From Aphelocoma coerulescens (Eukaryota; Chordata; Aves; Passeriformes; Corvidae), in contig NC_091014.1 of NCBI RefSeq assembly GCF_041296385.1, positions 21,799,578-21,863,577 of the forward strand: DNA of 64,000 nucleotides, read 5' to 3'. The notes below the pieces were generated by a model, which worked only from the letters and a program-made list of their open reading frames with translations, ran no database searches and was not told where the DNA came from. Shown here piece by piece: positions 13,868 through 27,981 of this stretch. Both the position numbers and the translations under genes were made by a program. Within the stretch, counting starts at the first letter, position 1. Every line of letters begins with the position of its first letter.

Positions 13868-16319
13868 TGTACTAGCACCTAAAGGAGAGATTTGATTGAT
13901 GAGTAATGCCTAATCACTAACATTTTTAAGCAGAAGATGAGTATCTATCAAGTGCTAAACCAAGTGTGAATTTGGTGGACTTGGATTTATTTGTTGGATT
14001 CATCCCCTGTGAGGAATTAAACTTGTTTGAACCATGAATTCTTGATGGCCCTTGACAGAGGGTAAAGTCCCCCAGATTCTCAAGATGGCTGTGGTTTTAG
14101 TTGTGTGAAATATATGATTCAGATATTTTGATAGAGTATTGAATTTTAAAGGTATTTAGGTGGCTAAACAGGTTTTTGACTCCTCTTAAATTAGATGCCT
14201 AAAGTGTACTGTGGGGACATTTTCTGGATGCTGTTTGTTGCTTAGTCACAGACATCCTGTTCAGCACCATCTAATTTAGTATGTCTCAGCCTAGGTAATG
14301 CTCAAATTTGCTGCACAAGCTCTGACAGCATATCTATTTCTCTCCACCTCCAAAATACCATCTCCAGACAAGCCTCTTTGCTCTCTCTTTAGCTCTTTGT
14401 AGATAATTGTCCTGATTCACACAGGGGGAGCAAGTAGAGCAAATTGATTCTATCTGAAAGGGACAGGACTGCCCATAAGGGAACTTTTCTTTGAGTTGCT
14501 TGCTGTCACTGTTTCACCACGGTGAGGATGGGATATGTGCAGCTGTGAGAGTGCTGTCAATGGAGTGTGTACAGCCAACCTGCTCAAGGAGAGTGTCTAT
14601 AATGTCCCTAATTTAGCAATTTTAGCAATGAGCCAATCAGTTCTAATTAGTTTGTGATTAAAGAACTAGCTATCTTCTAGGCTGTGTAAAGAGGACTGGG
14701 TAAACTGTCTTCCAGTTTTAGACTGAAATCCCCTTCCAGAAGGCAATCGTCCATGTCCTGTTCATGGCATCAAGCAGTCCATTAACTAGCTCCTTAGTTC
14801 TAATTGATGGTGCTCTTATTTTTATCAGGTCCTGAAAAAACACCTTTAATTAGACTAGTGGGGAAATTACAGATTTTCACCTGTGGAAAATCATGTGTTT
14901 CGCAGTTGTCTACGCAGCTTGTAGGACAAAATGATGTTTCACCATCTCCAGTAAATCACATAGGTTTACTTTGACAGTAATACATGAAAAAATTATAGCC
15001 TATAGCAATCCAAAGCTCTTGAACTCGTGTTTTCCATTTTGTCTGTCAAAAATTATCTCTTGTCATACAAAAGATATGAAACAAAAGAAAGCATTTAATT
15101 TTCTGTAACCACGTAGCACCTTTCCTGCTGGCTACACTAAGTGAAACCTACTATTTCTGTTCCTCATCATGCCCTACTTGCAGTGTGATGGATTCATCAA
15201 AATGGGACAGAGCAGGAAGACATCGTGGATAGGGCAAACACAAAAGTTACTGCAACATTTTCTTCAGCTCTTAATATTGTAAAGTGTTACTATTGGATCT
15301 TTTACATGCTTAAATTCATAGTTGTTCCTTTGCTGTGAAAAGTATGCTTTCATTGCCTTCCTTTTTGGTTGCAGTTGAAAAAATTCTCCCACTGCTCCTT
15401 CCTGAAAAAACTCCACTCTTTTTTCACATAAAAATTCTGTCATGGTACTTCTATTTTGTCTAGCTCCAAAAATTTCCTCTTCGAAGTTTGAAGCTGTGAA
15501 ATCCAGCAGTAATTTAGAGTGAAATTATTTTAAGGTTCATTATTACATTTATTGTCATTTTACATTGGTTTTCATTACATTTGTCTTGAAAATTTTTTAC
15601 ATACTTGTCTCCTTAGTAGTAACATGGAGCCCTGTGAATTAAGTCAAATGTGACATATAGCTATTGTCAGTCTGCAACAACTCTAAGAAAATAGAACAAC
15701 ACAATTTTTTTCAGCTGGATCTGAGTCTCTATTCACATAGCAGCTGACTAAACAGTAAATAGGATGTAAGATACTGTTTTAAACTAGCATACATATTTAT
15801 CTTGCACAGCACTAGTTCTCTACTAGTTTACTATGTGGTTTAAGCTAGTTACACAAGAAAGTCTGTTCAGGGAAGTGCTTCAACTTGTTTTCCTAAATGC
15901 TTATTTTTGGAGAGGGTGAGTGTTTTCTTTGGAAGCAAAAAAGCTTTTCTTTAGGTTAGACAATTAACTCTTAGATCACTAAAGCTGCATGAGATGCATC
16001 CTAACTCAGCAACTAACTGCAAATACACTGAGCTGATAAAAGCTCCTTCGAGGAGCGACTAAAGTTATTCAGTACTTCATGTGAATCATGACATCAAAAC
16101 ACTTAGTCTGAGTGGGAATTCACAGTACATTCCAAATCTATATTTAAATTCTCTGCATCAAAAAGCTATCAAATATTCATTGCAGAAATGGCCCTGATAG
16201 GATGTTGCTGTCCCTTAGCTTGCAGACTTCAAGCCAAGCCAGAACATACATCCAGCCCACATTACCTTCATGATAATTCAGCCCAGCACTCTGATATCAG
16301 AAAAGGGCCTCTTACATAA

Positions 16320-16341
16320 AGCTCCTTCCATTGAAGGAGCT
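16320..16341. repeat. 9-bp perfect inverted repeat
   Basis: AGCTCCTTC at 16320-16328 pairs with GAAGGAGCT at 16333-16341 around CATT. A similar AGCTCCTTCGAGGAGC motif lies near 16040. Confidence 0.8.
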
Positions 16342-19300
16342 CCAACTGAAGAGGCCTTGAATTACTACAGTATCTATAGGTGATGAAAAGGGCACAAAAA
16401 CATCTCAAATCTGCTACTTTGATAAATAGCTGACTACAATAATTTCCAACCCGCACTGTTCTGCTCTTTTGGAGCTTCTCATCAAACTAAAGAAAGTTGC
16501 TTAAAACTCTGTTAAGTAGTAGTTAATGTGATTAGTTTAGATGTTGCAATGTTTTTGGTGAAGACTTGGTACAACTTTACTCTTTAGTCTCCGAATAGAC
16601 TCATAACGAATAGTGGCCATAAATGCTTCACGAAGTGATGTGTTTGGATACCTCTTTGTCTGTATATACTTCCAAAAAGTGCCTTCTAATTGCAAGAAAG
16701 TCCTTTCCTAAGCACGATATCAATCAAGTTTGTAACTAAAAATAATACTTCTGAGGACAAAAGTCCCTTGAGCTTCTTGTCTGAACCTTTAATTTAAAAG
16801 CTCTCATGGTAAATAAGCAGAGAAAGGATTTTTATACATACTGCTGTTATGTGCTGAAGGTCCTCTGAGTTTAAATGCTACCAGAAAATGAATAAATTCA
16901 GTTCCTGGTACTGAATCTTTACTCTTGATAGCCATTGCTGTAGGCTTTGGAGTCATACTCTGAAGCCTGCATTAGAATTGCTTGTGGCCTGTGGGGTTTT
17001 AAAATGGTACCAGTTATTTTAACCTATGTGCCTGGACTAGTTACACTAGCAACTTCTTCCATAGTTAGAAATTCCCATGGGTAATTTGTGTTAGAAAATG
17101 TAGGTTCTATCTACATACTTTCCTTGAGATATAATTTGTTTTAAACTTGAGAAATTCAGCAAAATATTTGGTTACCTATTCATGCTAACACTAATACTGA
17201 CAGTATTCTGAGAGAGAAATAAAGCACCTATGTTTGAACAACATTTAAAATGTTTCTGCCAACGTAGTCTTTAGAGCTTTGTGTTAGCATTTTTCCTTTA
17301 TCTTCATGTTTTTTTTGTTCAGAAATAACAAAACTAAAACTTTTGACATGGTTTAATTATGATAAGTGCATCTCTTTTTACATTTAAGAAATTTTTCCTG
17401 TACTGTTTTTATTTGATGAAAAATCAGTAAAGCAACATTTCTTGTTCACAATTCAAGCTGACAAATTTTGAGGCTGAAATTCCCTATTTTTGCTTAGAAT
17501 TTAAGGAATGTTAATTAATGGTAAAACTCATGATTTTAAATTTGAAACATAATTTCATGTGTTACCACATACTGATATATGCAAAAGAAAACCTTAAATG
17601 TGACACATATATATATTAACCTTCTGCATTAAATTTTTACTTTTACAAGTAAAGAAAAATAGATATAATTATAGGATTTAAAAAAATAGGATACTATAAT
17701 AAGATAGAATCAACTGCCTAAGTTTGATATGTACTGAAACTAGAAATATAGAGGAATTGAAGAAATAGTGGGTCACTAATACTTCTAAATGATATATGGT
17801 ACTAAATTTGCAGAAGTATAAAAGTTGAGCAAAACTGAGATGTAAATATCTGATTTCAGTGTCTTTTCTAAAATAAAAACAGAAGAAGCAAGAGGGGAAT
17901 GAGTGATATTTAAATGACCATGTAAATATTTAGGAAATCTTCAGAATACACATAAATATTATATAGAAATCTTTGCAAAAAGTTGGCTGTGGTTTGCTCT
18001 CTGGCTTAAAAACTGGACAAAATCTAACAAAACCTATTGTGATGTCAGATTTATTAATTACTGTGGGTCCTTGCCTAGTAATGAAATAGTCTCTCTCCCT
18101 TTTATTTAAGCTTCCAAAGTGTCTTTCTCTTTTTCTGCAGGTATTTTCTGCTCTCAGGTTGTCAGACACATTGTAGGCAGAAAGTGAACCAGTATAGGTG
18201 AACAGATTTCTACTTTCATAGTTTCAAAGCTGCAATCTGTTTATAACAAGGAAATATAACTTCTGAAAATGTTATACCTGCTTTTGAGTTCTGTTCCTAC
18301 TAAATATTATATTCCAACATGGGCAATTCCATTAATACTGACTAGTCATGTGCCTGAAAGAAATCTAGCTTATTCCACTGTATTCTTTTATACATCTTTT
18401 CTTTAAATTCATGGGTGGTTCTTAGTGTGCTTGGCTAAGGAGACAACATATGCTATGGTGTCTCCTTGTTATTTTAATGCAGACATTAGTGTTCAGCTTA
18501 ACATGTACATCACAGCAAATCTTGGCACAGCAAGAGGATTTACACAACACTCCCTGTTAGATGTAGCAGACTTCTTTTATAAATGTATGAGAATTCTGAG
18601 TGTCTGTGTTCCCCAATTCTATACACTGCTTCAAGGAGCTATAATTAAGCAATATGAAGGCACTAATTAGAATAAGGGAAATTTTTCACCCTGATAACAA
18701 CATTCAAACTGTTGTTAGGGACGCTCTCAAAGGACATAAATGAGGAAATAGGGAATCTTCTATCAGCAATGCAGCCTCAGTTTGCTTTCCTAAGAGAAAA
18801 CACTCTAGTAAATGTCACATATAGGAATAGGAACAAAACACTACAATATAACTGTGACAGTGGTTTAATTCCACTTTAGTATGTATTACTGTGCAATGGT
18901 TAGAAATGTTTTGCTGAAAGAAGTGTCCAATTAACTGTGAAGGTCAGGAAAAATGCTATGATATTTCCAATGAAAAATGTTTGTGGGCAGGCCAAGAATT
19001 TTTTAGATGCTTCAATTAAAGGACCAAGCAAAAAGAAAAGTTAGTCCTTCATTTATATTGGTGTTAAAGTGAAAATTATTGAAACATATTCACTTAATGT
19101 GAAATGTTCTTTTTGCTATTTTGTATTTAAAAAGTTAAGTTTTTTTATATTTAAAATATGTGAAGTTTCAGCCCAGCTCTGAATAGGAAGTTTTTTAAAT
19201 ATCTGTTTTATTCTAGGGATTGAAAACCTCTTTTTTTCTCAGACTTTTTCTAATTGGTCTTGATGTCTTGTAGTTGTTTTTATTTTGTTTTTTAGGGTGT

Positions 19301-22300
19301 TGGTTGGGGTTTATTTGTGAGTTGGTGTAAAGAGGCATAACCCCAAAAAATTACATGAAGAGACAATTCACTAAACCACAAACCCACATCCATCAGTTGC
19401 TGGAGAACAGCAGACACTTAAACTGCTTCATTTCACTGTCTCTGCTTCTCAATTTTCTCAATTTTCTTTTTGGAATGGCTGAGAAAATTGATATAATCCT
19501 TGGCTTTCTCTCTGAATTGCTTCCTAAACTGACACCACACTATTACAGAGAAGCCGCAGGTTTTGTGATGCTCTCTGCAAACTAACTCATGCATCACTGT
19601 TACCATACAGCCATTAGAAAACTCAACTCCTCCACCATAAAAGTATATCATGCCCTTAAGTTTGAGTAACAGCAGATGAAGATCTGCATTATTTGTTCAG
19701 AGAGATCAAACTGTAATGTGTGAGGAAAACAGCTGAATAATCGGGAAGACTTCAACAGGAGCAACATATGCTCCTGGTGCTTCCTGCTGAGCCTGCTGCA
19801 ATGGCTTAGTTACAGACGCCAGCTTTCTGTGGAAAAAACTCTTGCTGCAAAGGTGGGGAGTTCTAACCAATTCTGACAAATAGAAGATTATCATGCCTGA
19901 GCTGAAGAGTGGGAGACCACTTACACATTACTGTGTTTTAGTTGTGATCGGGATTGGCCCACAGAAACAATCAGCTGAACACAATATTTATCTTTGACCT
20001 TGCTTCCAAGTGCAGCTTAAATAAAACTGTTTTGAGAGCCAAGTAATAGGGATAAATAATTTAGCAGTGAGTAAAAAATGTGAATTGCAACTATGAACTA
20101 AAAACATATTAATAGAGATCCAAAATCCAGAGCTCTCAAAACAGAAGTTTGGAAAAATACCCCAACTGTTGCAGAGATGCTCCGTCTTTGAGCAGAAATT
20201 CTGCACAAGTGTATATAAAAAAGGCAGATAAAGAGAGGCAAATGGAATAAAAGCTCTTAATGAGAAACCATTCTAAGATCATTGTAATTTTTTCTCCCCT
20301 CTTCCACGTTAGTTGTCCTCCTATCATTATCCCAGAAAGATTTCTCCCCTTACTAAAAAAAAAAACCCCAAACCAATTATTAATTTATATTCATAAAAGA
20401 TTTTTTTTTCCCAGCACAGATGAGAGGGGACAAGGTCTCAAAAGAGTGGATGGCATTGTGGAAATGAGGGAGGATACGGGCTCCAGGTAAAGGATCTTTC
20501 CTTGCTGGTGACAAATCTACAGTTAGGAGATTCTTGGCCCTCCTTGTCACTGCTAAGCCAACTGTTCTTACTGGCTGAAGGACAAGACATGCCAGTCTGA
20601 TATTTTATTTTGTTCTGGGATTTTTTTTTAAACCTTTTCCTGATAAATACTGATTTTGACCAAGGTTACCAAACTTAAGGATGATATACATAAATCAAAC
20701 AATAGCCAATATAGAAATAAGTGGTTCAAAATAGTATAAAGGTTAATCTATAGTTGGCAGTTGAGTTTGTAGACATAGAATATGTCAATTTTTACTATTA
20801 GTCCATTAATATTATTCCATTGCTAGATGTATCAATAATCATGCAGAAAAATCACATGTATAATATTTTTAGGTTAGTAAAACAAAAGATCTATCTATAA
20901 CAGATGATGATGAAAAAGTAATTTCCATTCTAAGTGAAAGACTATGACACACTGCAATAAGAGAAAGTTTTAAAAAAGAACATTTCTATAATTTCTACCT
21001 GAGAGTTTTCAGAGAGGAAAGTTGGATGTCTTCTGTGTTTTTTAACTTTTATTTTTATAAGATTTTGAGAATTATTTCCTCAAAACCATGGAAGAAGGCT
21101 TACAGTGAGCCAATATTTGAACTGAGAATAAAAAGTGAACTGTCCACTTTTATTCTACTCAGTTCTAGACACTGAAAAAACAATGAGGGAGAACGATGAA
21201 GAAAAAATGGCCATTGACCAGAGGTTAGGAGATAATACCTTGAAGCATCCTGTTTCCTACATGGGACTCCAGACTTGTGTTCATAGTGTCAAGTTTGCAG
21301 TATTTCTCTAACCTTGGAACATGAAAATTTGATGATTATTTTGTAAATATTAGGATCCTATTCCCACCCACACACATTGCATCCCCACACCAGCTATCTC
21401 TACTCTCCTAAACTATGGAGCCCTTCTTTTGCCTCCCAAAGCTCTGTAGTGCCCCAAACCTTTCTCAAACCCTACACCATCATAACATTCTTTCAATTTG
21501 AAGCTCTAACCAGCTGCTGTATACAAGGTCCATGACTTCAGCCTTTTGTCTTCAAGTAATGTAAATTAAGATTTTAACTAGACATATAGTATGGAATCTA
21601 AAAAATATTGAAATAATCATAAGAGATAATGTAGGCTGCATTTTTTACATAAAGTGATTTCAATAATACTAAATTGAAACAGAAAGATTTGTGAGACAGA
21701 AGGAATGGGATTGCTCTGAAATGTTAGGAGAACTAGTGATTTCCAGAAACAGGGCAGTTAAATAAAAGATATTGTTTTCCCTCTATGTCACAAGTTACAA
21801 AACACGCATATCTATTTGCCTTATTTAGAATTTTTATATTCTTAAGAGAAGAATTGCTAGGAACTTTGCTCTGAAGTTTTCCTATTGTCATGGACTTATA
21901 TGTTTGCAGAAGTTATTTCTACATGTGCTTTAAGATTATCATTAAGTTTTCTAAAACTTGGATGAATTACGCAACATTTATCACGCAGCAGATTATTGCT
22001 GGTGAGATCAGCAACTTAAGTTTGATTGTTTAAGATAGTTGCTTTTCTCTCACAGGTGTTATCATCACCTATGTATGAATTCATTACCTTTGCTATCTTA
22101 CATTAATCTTCACTTACTTCCTGCCTGCTCTTAACTTTTTAATGAAGATACATCTTAGTTTATTGTTGTAAAGGCCTAATTTATCTGGATTATGTTCCCT
22201 GAAATTTCTTGATTCCCAATTCATACCCATGGAACTGACAATATTACCTGCTTCACCTTCTTCCCCCTCAGACTAGTAGCACCAGTCACATCCCTATCCA

Positions 22301-25300
22301 CCCAATCTGTGTCTCACCTTCCTACTGTATGCTCCTTATCTTTCCCTGTCATAGCTGAGTTACACCACCCTGAGCAGGACACACAAGTTTTCCTGCAGCA
22401 TAAGAAATACAGGATGAAAAGGGGAAATGATGAGCAGGTATGGAGGCAGTACCTCCAGCAACAGTCCAGCTTGTCACTCTTGCTCGGGAGGTGCATGAGT
22501 ACCTGTAGCAACTCTTCCACATTTACAGGTTTTATAGGATCATTCCTGTGGCTTGCTTTACTGTTCCCAAAAGACATTTCAAATGGATTGGTCCAGGAAT
22601 GGCTGACATTTCCTGGGCTAGTGTCATTGCTCTCCTAGATCTTCTCAAGCCCAGGATGATAGCATTGGTACTTATGTCTATGTACTTCATTGGTTGGGGA
22701 GAGCCTTGACATCCTGCTGATGTCAGGTTTGCACTTTTCAACAGCTGGATTGGGAGACCTGCTGTAAAACACCATGGCACATTTCCCCAGATTTCTGTTG
22801 TTTTGGAGATCAGAAAGAGATGGTCAGGAACTGGTGAGCCCAGTTCTCATCTCAGTTCTTGGCACACTGTCAGACCATGGATCTGACAAGTGCAGTTCAA
22901 GAATTGGGAATATCTTCTCACTCTTTTTGATAATGACAGAGCCTAAGCAATTTTTCCAGAAGAAAAACTGTAGAATAAGAAATTGAAGTGATCATTAAGA
23001 AAGCATTAAAACTTTTATTTTATGAGCTACAAATTTTTATGTTCTTTCAAGTCACCAATGTGTGTAAAAACATGCCTCATAGAGCTGACAGTGAAACTAT
23101 AAATGAAAAAAATATTGTTTGCATACAAGTCTGAAGAAAAATTATAATCATGTCTTTCAATCAAGTAATATCTGTAGGAGCTGACCATATTTATGGCTTA
23201 GACAATATGCATCATTTTATTGCTATACATTAACATTTATTTAGAGCAGTGCAGTGCAATTTAAGTTGATGAGTTCTTGTCATCTTTATAAATTGTTAGT
23301 TTAGATGTTTGAGAATTCCAGAAAGAGAAAATGAAAACTCAAGAAGAGCACATAATCCAATTTGCTGTGTTTTTCAGTTGTGCAAAGCACGGAGACTCCT
23401 TTTGCCTATGCCTTTTGGATCTGACTGATTTAAATATGACAATTCTGTGATGTTCCTTACCTCTTTGTATGTATAGAAACACATTATTCAGTCCCTATAA
23501 ATGAGTTTTTTCCTCTGTAATTTATATGAAAAATTAGTTTATAGTAACATATCTGTGAAGAGTAAAGGTAAAATCTTATGCCATGGAGGAAATTTATGCA
23601 AAAATGTTTTATATGCATTTAAACTACAATATAGCATAGGGAAGAATAAAACTTTTTTTTCCTTCTTTTAAAATCTGTATGACTTAGTACAATGTACTTG
23701 CTTAAGTGTTTGCAACCTTTAGTTTTTATGACAGAGTTTATTACAGAAAATGATTCCACTCTGTTTTCCACCAACCCTCCACCCCTCATCATGCATAAAT
23801 ATCCATTTATGTGATGGGAATTATATTTATATTGGAAATAAAAGTGGATCTTCTTTTAACTCTTCCTGTCCTGGCCATCCTGTTTAGAGAATGTGGAAGC
23901 TCTGGGAGTGCATACAGATTACTGACTGCTCTGTGTCTGCAGCAGTTCTGTAAACCCTTTCTTTCACTTGTTGTCCCACAGCCCTTAACAAGGCAGGAAC
24001 AATTAAAGTGGAGAGCAGGAGTTCTACCCATCATTTGCTGTTGGAAGGTTGTTTCCAAATGAAATAAGCTAGTAAATTTGTAAACTAATTAAGCTTCATG
24101 TTTTCCATCCTTCATGTCTTCTTTTATGTCTGGGCAATGCACTGCAACTAATTGTGTAATTTTCAGCATGTTCAAGGAAAGGTTTTTCCTGTTTGTTTAT
24201 TTGCAGTAGAGTTGCATTATTCACTAATTATTTGTCATTCATTAGAGAACATGTCTTAAAAAGTGTCTGTAAAGCTACTTGTACAAATCACAAAAATGAT
24301 CTCTGCCTTCCTCTCCAAATGGTTTTTAGCTTTTCAAGAAGTAGTGATTTTATTTTTTTTAACTAATCCCTGAGGAGAAATAAAAGCACACCATGATTTT
24401 TCAAGGCTATCTATTGCTTCCAGTGCTCAGGGGTGTTTAAAGCACAAACCACTACTGCTTGTCAGATTACAAATTTGTTCATATGTTATCACTGTAATGC
24501 AAGATGGTGGTACTGAAGTGCAGCAGGCAAGCAGAAGAAAGGCTTCTGAGTATGCTCCCTGGCTTTTTTCCCATGTCGTATGGGCTTGCATACTTTATCT
24601 AAAGAAAGATCTTGTGTCCAGTATATTTTCAGGCATAAACCATGTACTTTTATAAACTTGGATTCAGCAAAATGGATATCTTGAACTGATAAAATCCTGT
24701 GTTTAGTTTATAAAAAAGAAACAATACAAATAAGCTTGAGGGTTAAATTTTTTTTTAAATTATGCATAAACTTTTGTCTCAATTCTAAATAACCTTAAAT
24801 AATATTGACTGGATTATTTTCAAATTGAATGAGTTGATAACCTGGTAGATAACCTAGGTGTCTCTTCTTCTGTTCACTGAGGCAACAGGAACTTGATAAT
24901 AGTTTCAGCAGGGCAAATTTCACATCAAGATTTGCAGATCACTTTTCCTTGGAAAATGAAAGTTTGAGGCTTTGAAATCAGCATCTGAATTTCTATATAG
25001 GACATGGGATTTCATGTTGATTCTTTACTTAAAATATAATTTTTCTGAGCTTTATTTTTAACAATTTCACTTAGTAATATCACCTATTAATCTAAAGTTT
25101 CCCTTGTACTTGGACATAGATGATAAATTTTGACAATTCCTGCAGAATAAAAGTTATATAATGTATTGATTTGCTCTGTGTTCCCTCTGAAGGATAAATG
25201 TCCCTGTAGGAAACAGCAAAGAGTACATGGTTCTCAATGTGAAGCATAATTCACTAGTAAATACAGGAAAATGTCTTAGAATAAGCCCTTTTCACTATGG

Positions 25301-25797
25301 AGACAGATGGTCACATCACTCGGCAAGCATTCAGCTTTTTTCCCTGAGATGTTTAAATAATGTTTATCAAACAATAGACGGGGGTGAAAATCAAGATAGC
25401 CTTAAATTTATCTAAAACAGAATGGCAGGCTGCTATAGAACTGTCCTATAAATAACAATAAACAACTGTTGAATGAAAATCAATAAGGTGGAAAGATAAT
25501 TTTTCTACTGGACTGCAGAAATACATACATCTATATATCTTTTTCTTGTAGTGAAATGTTCTGTCCTCTTTCCTAGCCCAGAAATCAACATACTGTTTAC
25601 ATACCTGGCACAGTGTAGAATGATTAGAGGCAAAACCAGATGGCCATATTTTTCCTTGTCTTGTTTATTTAGGTGATGGATAGACAAATCCTGACTTTAC
25701 CTGTCAATCCAGCTGTAGTTATTTATGTTCCACTGTGAATTTTTGCATGCAAGTGCTCATGCAGGTACACACTTGTGCACACACAAATAGAAGTAAA

Positions 25798-25818
25798 CTC
25801 TTTCTCTTTCTTCCACAG
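25798..25818 (+). other. Splice acceptor with polypyrimidine tract
   Basis: An almost unbroken C/T run ending in CCACAG lies directly before the exon. Cutting after this AG leaves GC as the first exon bases. A G from the previous exon then completes the glycine codon expected before LERIARDS, which fixes the acceptor position. Confidence 0.93.
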
Positions 25819-26019
25819 GCTTAGAAAGAATTGCAAGAGATTCAGCCTATGAACAAGAAGGGAAAGTTCAGTTTGTCATTGATGCAGTGTATTCCATGGC
25901 CTATGCCCTGCACAACATGCATAAAGATCTCTGTCCTGGATATATTGGTCTGTGCCCAAGGATGAGCACAACTGATGGTAAAGAACTACTCAGCTATATC
26001 CGGGCAGTAAACTTTAATG
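25819..26019 (+). CDS. GRM8: Internal coding exon of metabotropic glutamate receptor 8 (ligand-binding domain), partial gene
   Basis: The exon encodes 66 whole codons plus split glycine codons at both ends (2 nt at the start, 1 nt at the end), so it is phase 1 on both sides. The protein runs from [14 protein letters not shown] to YIRAVNFN and matches group III mGluRs. [24 protein letters not shown] and IRAVNFNG favour GRM8 over GRM4, GRM6 or GRM7 (comparison from memory of the families). GRM8 is a presynaptic Gi/o-coupled glutamate receptor of the plasma membrane; this piece is the C-terminal part of its extracellular Venus flytrap domain. The lysine at 25863-25865 (in EGKVQF) aligns with mGluR1 K409, which contacts the glutamate side-chain carboxylate. 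Cysteines at 25932-25934 and 25953-25955 are seven residues apart, like the mGluR1 C432-C439 disulfide. An in-frame TAA at 25794-25796 and another at 26070-26072 bound the open frame, so it cannot be a longer exon with the same reading. No frameshift or stop is present. Confidence 0.95.
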
Positions 26020-26025
26020 GTAAGT
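26020..26025 (+). other. Splice donor GTAAGT
   Basis: A consensus GTAAGT follows the exon's last base, G, which is the first base of the split glycine codon. If this intron were retained, translation would continue for 17 more codons, counting the split glycine, to the TAA at 26070-26072. That would end the receptor inside its extracellular domain. Confidence 0.95.
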
Positions 26026-27981
26026 TACATGTACTCTTTTTTTTGCCTCTCTCTTCTTTAAATGTTCCATAAGTGACAAGTTGGGTTTTATTCTTTATAT
26101 AGGATACATTTAAGGCACAGTGGAAAACAGGATTAGAAGCAGTTCTCATTTAATCAGAACTGTGAGTTTTTCCACCTGCTCTGAAACCCCCAGTGTATTT
26201 TTCATCTTAACATTTTTCTTCTTAACATTAAGCTGCTCCCAAAAGAGGCAGATGTTAAAAATATGAATCTGTCGATCAAAATACTCCAGTGAAAAGCTAC
26301 TATTATGGAAACAAATTGAGGACTCGTGCAGTCTTATTGACAGATTAAACTCATTTGACAGTGGTTGCTTGTGTGTTTGCAAGAGAATGAATTAAAAAAA
26401 TACCCTTTTGAAAATCTCCTTCTTCTGAAATTGATTAATAATTCCCTTACATAAGCAAATAGTGAAATTACTTTCAATTTACATATTTAAATTTAAATTA
26501 AAATACTCACTAGCAGTTCCAGCTTCTTTTCCATATAATTGTTTTTGGCTCAGTAATTTAGTGAGCTTTAACACAACTACAATAAATATTTTTAAACAAC
26601 ACTACATAAGATTATATGCAGCTGGGATCTGCCTTCTGGGGAAATGCAGTTATAGGTGCTTATGCTGTTAATAGTAGAGGCCAATAAGGAACAGGATTAA
26701 TTTATTAATGTAGATATGAAATGTGTAGAACATACTAGATGGAGAAATAGAGTTGCCAAAAACCTAAATTATTTCATTAGAAGTCATAATTATTATAGAC
26801 AATATTTGCCATTATTTTACAAAGAAATTGAGTGATGTGCTTTGCTCTGTTTTGGTTGGGGTTCTTTTCCTTACTTGGTGGTAATTCATGTACTGCACAT
26901 GCCTTCTAACCATGTGGAGAGAAGCGCTCTCTATCACAGTTTATTCCAATGACCTCAGCTGCAAGCACTTCTGAAAAAACACAAGGTCATTTTGAATTTA
27001 ACTTCTGACTGGAAGATTTTTTTGCTTTAGGTAATACACCAGAACATTTGGTTCATACAAATGCTGGTTACAGATCGCAGTTTTTTCTTCCTATGCAATT
27101 TTTATGAAAAGGGAAACCCTGTCTCCAGGATTATAATGTTATAAGGAGTCTAAATGACTCGTTAGTGATTTTAAAGAACACCTGGAACATAGTATGTTGC
27201 TGGCAAATGGGAAATATTGTGATGATTACAAAGGTAGGCAGCATATTGTAAGGTTTGCAGTGATAATTACCTACATTTCCAGTAGATGTTTTTCTGGGTC
27301 TGTGTTGTTAAAGCACAAAGTGATCTATTTTCATTTGGTGAGCATGAAAGTTTAGCATAATAAGATTTACATTTTATATGAAAGCTTCCTCTCCCCAGAG
27401 AATTTTATTTCATCAATACCTGTCATGATTTCTGTTGCTGGCTCTAAGTATGGCAATAAAGGGAGATTAAAGCATTCTGGACACAAACAAAAATATATTT
27501 GATTTTGAAATAGTGATTTACTGAAAGAGAGGGAAAAAAAGAAGAAAGAAAAAGAAACATTTATTTGAGACTAACTTCCTGTCCCATAGGATATGTTAAA
27601 TGTTCCCTGTACTAGGCTAGTCCACATTATATACTGGTGTACCAATTTTTTGGGTGTGTTGTATGCCCAACCAATTATTTTATTTTCTTAGTCATGCATT
27701 TGGAGGCATAAGCAGAGGATGGTCTTAAACACTTTATCTTTTCCTATTAATCCAAAGTTCCTGTTCTTCAGGACAGCACTACTGCTGTGTCTGACAGAGG
27801 TGAATATTTATACAGGTTACAAGACCTCCTGTGCTGGGAATAAACAGTAATGCTGTGAGTCAGTTTTGATGTGCATCCTAGCCTCAATCATTAACAATGT
27901 CTTACATTAAAAATTAATTGATACATGAAAGGAAAACCCTGGGTTTCTTAGCCATTCAAGATACCATTTTTCTACCCTAGT

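Larger units (their letters stand above)
1..25818 (+). other. GRM8: GRM8 intron upstream of the exon (partial, 5' end outside window)
   Basis: This stretch is AT-rich, CpG-poor DNA with no coding exon I can recognise. From 1 to about 12616 it is mainly unique sequence with short simple repeats, the 2688-2745 minisatellite, and small hairpins at 2745-2779, 5811-5831, 7527-7548 and 10077-10103. An old CR1 sits at about 12617-13145. From 13146 to 25797 I see unique sequence, an ATT repeat at 13818-13867, a hairpin at 16320-16341, a C-rich stretch near 21361-21480, and a somewhat GC-richer block near 22250-22900. I looked for the preceding GRM8 exon, which should end in a KKCTG-like peptide, and did not find it. 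Intron status is inferred from the exon and the large known size of this gene. Confidence 0.85.

Noticed and set aside
22309..22638. 109-codon plus-strand open frame
   Set aside because: Overlaps minus-strand frames of similar length, lacks splice-site or family evidence, and lies within an intron.
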